From positions 6,079,001-6,143,000 of the forward strand of contig CANTUQ010000020.1 of assembly GCA_947683425.1 (NCBI GenBank): DNA of 64,000 bases. Reading direction: 5' to 3'. The stretch comes from Excoecaria cochinchinensis (lineage: Eukaryota; Streptophyta; Magnoliopsida; Malpighiales; Euphorbiaceae). A model generated the notes under the pieces. It made no database searches, had not been told where the DNA came from, and worked only from the letters and a program-made list of their open reading frames with translations. Of the stretch, positions 55,095 through 64,000 are shown one piece after another. The stretch's first letter is position 1. Every line of letters begins with the position of its first letter. Made by a program: the position numbers and the translations under genes.

Positions 55095-57520
55095 TGTAGA
55101 CACCGGGTCCTGAGGTAGTCCAGATCAGAGTTACCCGATGAAGAAACTAACTTCGATTTTCGGACGAGGGATGAAAGTTGTAGATGTTTGTCCGCCGGTT
55201 TTATAAGGATCGGAGGAGTTCTGGGTAAATGGGGGATTTTAGATAGTCGAAAAAGAGTTCAACTTCGAGAGTTGGCGTTTGAAGCCGCAGACGGGCAGCC
55301 TGTCGGTGGAGTAGCCCATCGCTCACGTGAGAGGCCCATCTCCCACGTCGACCGATGGGCCGTCGCTCGGGGATGGGTGCCCGTCGCTCGAATGAGAGAC
55401 GGCCGTCTCTCATCTCCATGCCACGTGTAGGGCCTGCCGGTCAAATGACCGCTGGTGCCCCTTACGACAGACGCCCATCGGTAATACACGGGCAGCCCGT
55501 CGGTCGGTGATCAGGTTATTTTAACCGCTAGATTCTATAATATTTGGGGGATTTTACAAAATATTTTTAAATCTTTTTGAATTTCCCAAATCTTTTCATA
55601 TATTTTTGAATATTATATTTGATTTTAGGAATATTTTTAAAATCGTTCAGCTTTGATTTGATTTCGGAAAATCCTCTTCAAAACTGAATTAAAAATTTAA
55701 ACATATTTGAATTTTCCTCCTGAGTCTATAAATAGGGGAAGGGGATTCAGCTTTCAGGGTGGGTCGGAAAAAAAATTTTACTAAGAAATGATTGTTTAGA
55801 AAACTAAATTTCTCCATAGAAGATTTTTTTTTTATTTCTACATAAAATAAATTTTCTTTCAAAAATTTCTTTTCTTTTATTCTCGAATTACACTAATCCG
55901 AGGAAGTGAGATCCATTCATTTTCATCCATCTAGCTAATTCAGATATTTATTACTGTCCAAATTCCAAGAAAGAGAAAATAATCTCCTTCTCTTGTTTTA
56001 TTTTTCAAAGTGAGATTTTTGCAACCAAAAATCTCTTCCATTCGTGTGATCACGATCAGATCCTTGTAGAACTCGAGGCATCAACATCTTGCAACGTTCA
56101 CCTTCATGAGGTAAAAATCAGAGGGTAAATATTCTGGACCTGTTACTTTGAATTCAGTTATTTTTGTTAATTTATTTCATAAAAATCCCTTTTATTCAAA
56201 TTAAAACAAAAACTTATTTTTTTAGTTTACTATACGGAAACAGAGTCGACCGACGGGCATAAGGACCGCCGATGGCCATTGCTCAAGCGAGCAACGGGAC
56301 ATCGCGGGTCGCCCTTGTGCCCATCTGTCACTCCCAGGGACGCCCGTCGGTCATAAGTCTTGGGCCGTCCCTGGGCTGCTTTTCCCACTTAATCTCTTTT
56401 CTTCTCTTCTTTCATTTTAAATGGTTTTCTTATTCAATTTCTTCCATTTTCCACCTTATTATTTAACTTCATACTTATTTTTTCTTTAAATTTACACTAA
56501 CGCGTTCTTTATTTTGTGAATTATTATTTTGATTTGTTGGGCGGATTTGGAGCCATTTGGTGTAAAAGCTATTGCAAAGACTTTAGGGTCTTCTCTCGGG
56601 TTCATTCTCTCGACTTTATCTTCTTTATTATATTTCTGTTGTGAATAATGTTTGTTTTTTATACTTTCCCGCAGATGTAAAAAATGATTAAATGTTTTTA
56701 AATTGGGATTTTCCTTACAAATTGAGGACCAATGTCCTATTTTTTCTAACAAATAAAAATCAACGCCTCAAAACCATTTTGTAATAAATATGCATGCGAG
56801 GACCAATGTCCTCACTCCTAATATATACCCCGATTTAGGTATGAATCGCTTGCAATTTATAATGGGGATTGTATTCCCCCCTAGTTTTGTTGTAATTTAT
56901 TTTTTGCGCTCCTTATTTTAATTATGCTTTATTTACTGCCTTCCCTGAATGGACAATCTAAGCTTTAATTTAACTGCATTAAATTGAAATGAGAAATGGG
57001 ATGAAATGATAAATTTAAAACTCAACTATAAACCTAACCAAGGTATGAAAAAATGGGAAGTCCCGAACCTTCTCTAGTCTTTGGACTCAATGAGGTGAGA
57101 GGGCTATCTCAATATTCTATTGGGATGGGGCCTCCAAGACACCTCTAGTGTCCCGTAAAAGGATCAAACTTGCACAGTCCTAGGCACCACGAGGCGAGAG
57201 GGCCATCTTAATGTTCTATTAAGGTGGATACCTCTAAGACACCTCTGGTTTGCCCAAGCATGAGGCTAGAGGATTATCTTATCATAAGGATGGAAGCCTC
57301 CAAGACACCTTCGGCTTGACTATGATGGACATAGCAGTGCTATCTTAGGCTCACTGAGGCTAGATGACCTTTCTTAATGTTCTATTGGGTGGCGACTCCA
57401 AGAAACTTCCTTGTTGCCAAAAATGGATGCACTTGTAATTTTCTACAAGTTTTCATGAACCTTATCCCGATCGCCCTGAAGGCGACCAGTTTGGGGCGCC
57501 CCAGGATTCGGCGCGCGTCA
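55095..57520 (+). repeat. 3' LTR of Tat element D
   Basis: It starts TGTAGACACCGGGTCC and ends GGCGCGCGTCA. Palindrome clusters lie at 55288-55507 and 56248-56380. A clear TATA box (CTATAAATAGG, 55726-55736) lies downstream of the first cluster. Near the 3' end a ~65-bp unit containing GCCTCCAAGACACCTC is repeated about four times (57080-57400). Confidence 0.9.
55726..55736 (+). promoter_or_regulatory. TATA box of LTR D
   Basis: CTATAAATAGG lies 220 bp behind the palindrome cluster and before a pyrimidine- and T-rich leader, consistent with the LTR promoter. Confidence 0.6.
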
Positions 57521-59773
57521 TAAGGAGTATCATAACACCCCATTCCCATCCTAATAGTTCGAGCCTTGTGTGTGTGTGTGATTTTGTATGTATAATTTTG
57601 GCATGTGTTATTTTTTAGTATGTGTTATGGTTTAAGTTATAGTATTATGTATTTTTGGGTTTTGTTGGGTGTGAGTGTGTGTATGGGGTTAGGATGTGCT
57701 TTACTAAGGTTGGTTTTGGGTGTATGAGAGAGGATGGTAGTTGGGTGTATCTTGGGGTAGTATTCTAATGGGAGGCTGCCATGTGGCAAGTGGGGGAGGA
57801 TATAAATAGTGTGGAGTGAGGAGAGAGAAGACAGCTGTTCTCTTTCTTCTTTTTCCCATTTCTTCCTTCTTCCTAACCTCGTTCTTCATCACCTTCCTGC
57901 TTTCTTCTTTATTTTCTTGCAATCCTTCCCTTTTGCTGGAAATTTTGGTGAGTCTTGGGTAGTCCTAAGTTGTTTTGGGTAAGTGGTAGCTAATCCTTCT
58001 TCTTTATCCTCTCTTCTCCTTTTTAATTTGGGTATTGTGGTGTTATGGGGTTAAAGTTTGATTTCTATTTTGATGGGTGTTTTGCTCAAAGATCCCTCCT
58101 AGAGAGCCTAGGGGCAAGGAAATAGCAAGTGGAAGTGAAGCCCATGATTACAGTTCAAGAATTTGAGATTTGGGAATGTTAGTCACTTTTGCGCATTTTG
58201 TGTGATTTTTTTTGTGCCTTTGTGGTAATTGTTGAAATTGATGAGATATATTGTGGGTATTTGTATCTAAATGACATGGGTATTAATTATTTTTAGTTGA
58301 GATGCATAATTTGTGAAGAATTGAACCTAAGCATGATTTTTGTATGATTTTCTAAGAAGAATTGCTGGTTTAGTGAATTCTGGAATTTGATCTTATAAAT
58401 TGTATGATTTGATGATGATAATTGGATTATAAGTTGTGTTTTAGGTTGATTAAGATGTTTTGAATGACTAATTTGTGTGGGGTTGAGTTTTGAAGCCAAT
58501 TGGAGGTTCGGGTGATTTTGAGAACATGAATTTATGTAGAATTTCGTGTAAGGGCTGGAAGTCATGACTCTGCTGCGAGGTCACGATAGACCTTGGTGAT
58601 TTTAGCCTTCGCACGTGCCGAGCGTTGGGCTGCTGAGTGGCCGCAGCGAGAGCTCTCTATCACTAGCGTGATAGAGTGCTCGGCTGTCGAGCTGATTTGG
58701 GGCAATCCATGCCGCGAGCGCGACAGTAATTGTTGGCCGCTCACTGTTGCGAGCGTGATAGTGAAATATACTTCTATCTCCACGCGAGCACAAAGACTGC
58801 CATGATCGCGACATGGGGCCAGTTTTGCCTCTGTCGCAAGCGCGACACCCCCCGCGATTTCAATTTGGGTTCTCTTTTGTGATTTCTGATGTCTAATTTT
58901 CGAACTTGTGATGGTTTTAGAATTATGCATGGACAATTTTTTGAGTTATATGAATGTGATTTGATGATTTATGCATGACCTGCAAGAGTCAATAAGTGGA
59001 TAAATAGGCAGAACTATAGAGTTCAGTTAGTTGCAGCCATGCGTATGCGTCCCTATTCGGATCCTTGCGATCCCTTTTTAAATTTTAATCTTGTTTAAGA
59101 TTCCATGCGAAAATGTTTGAAACAAAAAGAAAAGAATAATTTTGATACCATCGAGTATCCATGCGTTACTCGCTATCCACTCTTTTTAACAAGCAGGTTT
59201 ACTGTATTTATGTGTTATAAATTCGATTCAGCATGTATGATTGTGTGATTAATGATATTGACATCTTGAATATGATGAATTATTTGTTAAAGATTGATTT
59301 TCAGTATGTGCCATGTGTATGTGATTTGTTTTGACGTCCACTGTGAGTGGTCGCTTTTCATTATGTTTTCCCCACTAATCGTATTTGCTTAGCACTGGTG
59401 TTTCATCCGTGCATGTGTGGAAGTTGTTGGAGACTTTGGGCAAGGTGATCCATTTCAGCAGGGCTAACACAACTAGGAGAGAGAGTTTTTGATAGTATAA
59501 GATTGTACTCTTTGTATATGTATTAGTCTATACATTTTGTAATGATGACTCTTGATGTAACCCTACTTTTGTGGTTTGATTTTGGTATCAGATATGTATT
59601 TTATCTCTTGTGCTACGGCACCTTTGTATTTTGATATGTAAAGACTTTTATGTAAATTAATAAAATATTGTACTTTTGGTTCAGCCTCCGTCTTTTGTTT
59701 TAAGAAATTTTATTTTACCCTATTTGAGTGAATGTTTCACAATTTCATTTGCTTTGTATGTGATTTTGCGTTG
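57521..59773 (+). mobile_element. Element E: polypurine remnant and 3' LTR of a Tekay-like element
   Basis: TAAGGAGTAT (57521-57530) matches the purine-tract end of element A (GGGGGAGTAT). It is followed by CATAACACCCC, the equivalent of TGTAACACCCC with both first bases mutated. Body and leader align with LTR A, including the exon peptide-like segment near 58097-58160 and the decayed hairpins at 59144-59159 and 59369-59400. The TATA box GATATAAATAG is at 57800-57809. The 3' end meets LTR F at 59773, so the last bases may be lost. Confidence 0.82.
58565..58850 (+). repeat. Palindrome cluster in LTR E
   Basis: Five to six dyads: CTCTATCACTAGCGTGATAG (58654), GCCGCGAGCGCGACAG (58711), TCACTGTTGCGAGCGTGATAG (in part; 58741), CATGATCGCGACATG and CTGTCGCAAGCGCGACA. 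They are the same family as the dyads in Athila B and solo LTR S, more decayed. Confidence 0.8.
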
Positions 59774-62431
59774 TGTGACAACCCTCATCTATTGGGGTCC
59801 TTCATCATCTTCGAGGGATGAAGCTCCCTACGTATAGGTAAGGGGAGACCACACATTAATTGATCGAAACCAACAAAAACATTTAGAATTTCAAATTTGG
59901 TTCGGGCTTGGAATAATTATTCCAAGCTTCTTACGCATCCCTATGATTGGGGAAACAGAACCACGTAGTTCTACAGAAAACCTTTGTACATACATATTCC
60001 AAAATTAATTCTAAATCCTTTCTTAAATTCGGTTATCTATATCATTCTTACCACTTTATTTCCCATTAACTATAAATCAACATGCAATTATCATATTCTT
60101 CAAGAACCAACAAATAATACATAAGGATTCCTTATCGATATACTTACATTGGTCGTCCAAGCTAAGGTTCAGAAGACAAGCAATTACATAACATACCTGT
60201 GTTCTCAATTCAAACATGTAAACGAATATATACATAAAATTCATTCATTGATTATTCAACTATGGAAAACATGCTTATCAATTATTCCAATTATTCTTTA
60301 CAAAGACTTCATATAGACAAACATACTCATAACTTTGAAAAAATTCATAACATGCATTTTTCACATAAAAATTCTCATGCAGTCAGTGTCATTCATACAC
60401 ACTTATCAGGACAACATTATCTGTTACACCTCTTCTCATTTAACTGACATAAGGATCAGATGCAAAGCATTTAAGTATCGAAGGATACCACACCATTCCA
60501 CATAAGTGTCCATAAAGGATCCATAACTTTTGAGTGCTTAAAGCACAAGCTTAACATTTCAATAAACACTTTCAAATGCTTATTCACATAGCTCTTTGCA
60601 CATCATCACAGAACTTATCAATTCATTCACATTCTATTATTCTTTTAATTGCCTGTTAAGTCGAGGGGTGGATAAGCGAGTAACAGAACACATTGGGGGT
60701 ACCCGTGGGTACAATCAAAAAGCAACATCGTATTTTTCTCATTCAAAATATTTTCACATTGGGGATCTTAAACAAGATCCGTACACATTGGGGATCATGA
60801 GGATCCAAACGGGGACCTGATCTGAGTCAAGAACAGAATAAAGGGCCACAGCATTATAACTCTATAGGCATGCCTATCTATCCACGACCGACTACGCAGG
60901 CTAAAAACACGTATCATTATTGAATTCGTCATGTTTCACTTATATATATACATTCCATTAAATATTTGTAACATTCTTTTATGATCACATGCATAAAATA
61001 TTCCATAATTGAAACATAATATTCAATATAATAAGATACAACAAAAATAATTACAGTTAAATATCATTTAAAAACTGAGGTGACATTAAATAAATATTAA
61101 AACTAGAATATAAGTTAAAATGGAACAAAAGGCAAGAATTTAAAACATCAGAATTCAAGACAGAAGACATTTAGAAACATGATGCGGGAGAGGAGGCTGT
61201 CACGAGTCTTGCACAATGTCACGACTCGTGATAGGGCTTACTGTGATGACTCATGACAAAGCCAACCTCTCGCAAGGAGCTATCACGAGTCATGAATAAC
61301 TTCACGACTCATGACAGAGGCTTATCGTCACTACTCGTGATGATTGTCACGACTCGTGACAAAGCCCACCTAAAGTAGGAAGCTGTCATGAGTCGTGCAC
61401 AACGTCACGACTCGTGACAGAGGCCTATGGTCACGAATCATGACAAATATCATGACTCATGATGAAGCCACGAGATGCCTGATTTTTTCCAGGTTTGCAG
61501 AACTTCTACAGAAATCCTCCATCCTCCAAAACACACCCAAACCCCCAATCAAAGCAAACACCAATAAATTACTTCAAGAGTGCATCAATAAAGCATTATA
61601 ACTCAATACTAGCAAAACCCATAAAATTTATAGTAATATGAACCTCAGTAATCATCAAATTCTAGAAAAATCAACCCAAGATACAAACCATGAAAATGCA
61701 TCAAAACACATAAATTCCCAAACCTTACCTACTTTGCTCCTAATAGCTTCGTTAGATGATCTTTCTTATTCCAAAAACCCATCCGAGATCTTTCTCATCC
61801 AAAATCCTCATCAAAACACACTAATTCACAAAACATAAATCTAGGGTTTAAGGTAATCAAAACAATTAGAAAGAACCAACACTTAAATTTACCTTTCCTT
61901 AACATATTCTTCACTTAATTCTCTTAAGCTAACCAAATTCATCATTTAAATCTTGGTCTTGGATCTTAAGAGAGGGAGGATGGAATGGAAACAAAAAGGA
62001 AAAGAAGAAAAAGAAGAGGAGGAGAGGGGAACGGGAGAACAGGAAAGGGGGAGAGCAGATTCTACCCTCTCCCTCTTTCTCTCTCTTCCTTTTATACCTC
62101 TTCCCATTTCCTTGCCCCTTGTCACCTTCCTATTGGTCCAATCTAGATATTTATGTCAAATTCTCTTTTTAATCCTCAAACTCTTATAACCTCAAACATT
62201 GACACTCATAACTTACTAATTTATCATTGGCGCACTTAATTAATCTTACTCCTTCAATTAAATACTAAACTCACACTTCACAATTTTACCCTTGGCCACA
62301 GTTGCTGAAACTTTTACATTAATTCTTAAATTGTCCATTTAGCATACCTAACACTTCAACTTGCACAATTTCGGTCACTACTCATCCTCAATATGCACAA
62401 ATCCCTCTAGGGTACTTTTTGGGTTGTTACA
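59774..62431 (-). repeat. LTR F: 3' LTR of a further chromovirus-like element
   Basis: On the minus strand it runs TGTAACAACCCAAAAAGTACC to GGGTTGTCACA. Its polypurine tract and end-of-pol remnant (GAATTTCGAGGACGAAATTC) lie at 62432-62470, so it is the 3' LTR of a minus-strand element. A TATA box (GGTATAAAAGG, minus strand) lies near 62089-62099 and a TTCG-containing hairpin at 60475-60488. The internal region is cut off after about 200 bp. Confidence 0.85.
61197..61464. repeat. Palindrome array in LTR F
   Basis: At least eight dyads are based on GTCACGAGTC / GACTCGTGAC (for example GTCACGACTCGTGAC at 61347). They are arranged in three blocks about 90-100 bp apart. The design is the same as in the other LTRs but in a different sequence version. 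Confidence 0.88.
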
Positions 62432-62650
62432 ATTCTTCCCTCCTAAAAGAATTTCGTCCTCGAAATTCACTTAAATTGAAAAAATCTAGAAACTATGCTC
62501 CAATTCACTATCATTTACACTGATCATTTCGGCATCATCATATAACACTTACGTTCTACACTTATAATACAAACATTTCACTCATTCCAATACACCTTTA
62601 CTTTTAATATACTTATTTGTTATTACTTATCCTCTATCATTTCCAACTGA
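62432..62650 (-). other. Internal 3' remnant of element F
   Basis: A purine tract (AGGAGGGAAGAATT on the minus strand) and the ATTTCGAGGACGAAATT pol-end motif are followed by AT-rich sequence without coding content. The border to element G lies somewhere near 62640-62660 and is not marked by a duplication I can see. Confidence 0.6.
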
Positions 62651-63878
62651 AGCCTCCTTGTTGGAAAAAAACCTGTATGCCTCTTAAGAGGTCTTTGTGC
62701 GTGCAAGGAGACTATGAAAATCTATGCTCCTTGAGAGGCTTTGATGCTCACTGAGAGACTTTGATTGCTCACTGAGAGGCTTTGATGCTCACTAAGAGGC
62801 TTTGATGCTCATTGAGAGACTTTAATGCTCACTGAGAGGCTTTGATGCTCACCGAGAGGCTTTGATGCCCACTGAGAGACTTTGATTTTGAATCTCCAGA
62901 GAGGAATTTAGATCTGAGCCTCCAGAGAGGAAATGCGAGTTGAGCCTCCTCAGAGGAAATTATATTTGAGCCTCCTTAGAGAAAATTATATTTAAACCTC
63001 CGTAGACTAAAATTAGATCTGAGCCTCCTCAGAGGAAAATTATATTTGATGTTGGCCCGTAGGCGAATGGGTTTCAATGTCTTTGGTGTCTCTTAAAATG
63101 ATTTTTTTGTTTTTTTGTAAATTTTTGGAATTTCCATATTTTGAATGTATTTGAATTTTTACAGTATGTTGGATTTTGAAGGCCCTAAAAATATCTTTTT
63201 TTTTTGTTTTTTTTTTTGTTTTTTTTAGTTTTGTTTTTTTTTTGCACAAGAATTTGTGTTCTTTATACATTTGAATTTGGATATTTGTATACTTATTGTG
63301 CGGTGTGTGTAATAATACATCTTATGATAGAGAGACTTACCTGACTGCCCCCGGCATGGTGTGCATGAATAGGCTTGCTCTTTTAAATTTCCTCTTTGGC
63401 GTGGGTCCACAGGATTCTTTTTTCATGAGGACTTCATCTTGATCTGATTGTCTAGCATGGATGAGCGCCGATATTCAGCTGAAATTGTACCTCAGCCCGC
63501 TTTTGCGTTTGATTGCCTCTAACTAAAGTACGTGTGGGTAGTCTAGTTTCTCAAAGGATCTTCTTCTCTATAGTTTTATGTGATTTGGGATTGTCCTTAG
63601 CATGGTGTGCCAGGGTAGGCCTATTTTTCTTGGTGTTCCCCCTATGTGCAGGCCTATATGATTTCATGCTAATTATTATGGCCAATAATGTTGAACTGAA
63701 TCCATTCTCTTGGATCACCTTTGCGAATGAGGTCTATTCGGACCTTTCGCTCAAAGTTATGTTCACAACAATGTAAACAAAATATTGTGTGCGCATATGG
63801 AATTATATGTGTGATGCAAAGGATTAATGTATAAAAATTATGTGTACACAACTATACGTGTAAAGGATTGAAGGCATG
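62651..63878 (+). mobile_element. Element G: 3' internal end of a Tat-type element
   Basis: It shows the Tat pattern of tandem repeats before the LTR. Units of 20-28 bp (GCTCACTGAGAGGCTTTGAT) lie at 62730-62890 and GAGCCTCCTCAGAGGAAAT units at 62890-63050. The rest, including T-runs near 63195-63245, has no recognisable gene. It ends at the LTR start at 63879. Confidence 0.7.
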
Positions 63879-64000
63879 TGTAAACACCGGGTCTCGAGGA
63901 AGCCCAGACCAGGGTTACCCAATAATGATTAGATGCTCGTTCGCAGGCAAAAATATTGAAAGTAATGATTTTCTGCTGAAAATTTGCTTTCTAAAGAATA
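63879..64000 (+). repeat. LTR of Tat element G (start only)
   Basis: TGTAAACACCGGGTCTCGAGG and the following CCCAGACCAGGGTTACCC align with the starts of LTR D (TGTAGACACCGGGTCC, AGATCAGAGTTACCC) and LTR C (TGTAAGCACCGTGTCC). The window ends within it. Confidence 0.82.

Larger units (their letters stand above)
3462..57520 (+). mobile_element. Element D: Tat/Ogre-type retrotransposon, 5'-truncated by the window and split by A and B
   Basis: The order is RT-RNase H, archaeal-like RNase H and integrase (3462-6640), an antisense plant mobile-domain ORF (8357-7027), a divergent promoter, sense ORF2 (9764-10559 and 52857-54118), tandem repeats, a polypurine tract and a 3' LTR (55095-57520). Removing Athila B with one copy of its GGGAT duplication restores continuous ORF2 coding colinear with element C. 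Element D itself sits in the polypurine tract of element E. TAAGG at 57521-57525 is the likely right-hand TSD, but its partner is off the window. Confidence 0.88.

Noticed and set aside
63040..63270. Lysine-rich ORF in element G
   Set aside because: It is the complement of long T-runs (low complexity).
1..64000. Host genes, tRNA, rRNA or organelle DNA
   Set aside because: I looked for non-retroelement exons, tRNA cloverleaf boxes and rRNA motifs by eye and found none. Every coding stretch belongs to a retroelement.

Overview
This window is plant nuclear DNA, from an angiosperm and probably a eudicot. It is heterochromatin made almost entirely of nested LTR retrotransposons. I see no host gene, rRNA, tRNA or organelle insert. 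The evidence for a plant is the set of Ty3/gypsy lineages (Tekay-like chromoviruses, Athila, and Tat/Ogre with plant mobile-domain and 'putative plant transposon' extra ORFs), plant-type primer binding sites, and GT-AG introns. I cannot name the species.

The layout is a stack of insertions, most fixed by target-site duplications (TSDs) that I read directly. The outermost element is E, a Tekay-like element of which only the polypurine-tract remnant and 3' LTR (57521-59773) lie inside. The plus-strand Tat element D (3462-57520, 5' end off the window) sits in E's polypurine tract. D is split by the tail of Tekay-like element A (1-3461, in D's pol) and by a plus-strand Athila element B (10560-52851, TSD GGGAT, in D's ORF2). 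B is in turn split by a minus-strand gag-only chromovirus derivative (10621-20372, TSD TCATA, in B's 5' LTR) and by a minus-strand Tat element C (27138-47764, TSD GGAGG, at the end of B's pol). The gag-only element carries a Mutator-type MITE (11881-12399, 10-bp TSD). C carries a solo LTR S (44091-47272, TSD GTTTC) in its 5' LTR. To the right lie a minus-strand LTR F (59774-62431) and the 3' end of another Tat element, G (62650-64000).

Each autonomous-type element has, or once had, gag-protease-RT-RNase H-integrase. Tat elements C and D also have an archaeal-like second RNase H, an antisense intron-containing ORF (plant mobile domain) behind integrase, and a sense ORF2 (plant transposon-like domain plus coiled coil). 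The two extra ORFs are transcribed divergently from a shared intergenic promoter. Most reading frames are broken by stop codons and frameshifts. The 413-codon Athila 3' ORF and the integrase-chromodomain of A remain open.

The most unusual signal is a class of CpG-rich palindrome arrays. Every well-preserved element family in the window carries a cluster of short dyads, each family in its own sequence version. They lie in LTRs, between the divergent Tat promoters, and even in frame inside Athila gag-pol. Identical GTCGCGAGCGCGAC dyads recur in unrelated lineages. The Tekay-like LTRs also share two conserved hairpins and a purine-rich exon behind a leader intron.
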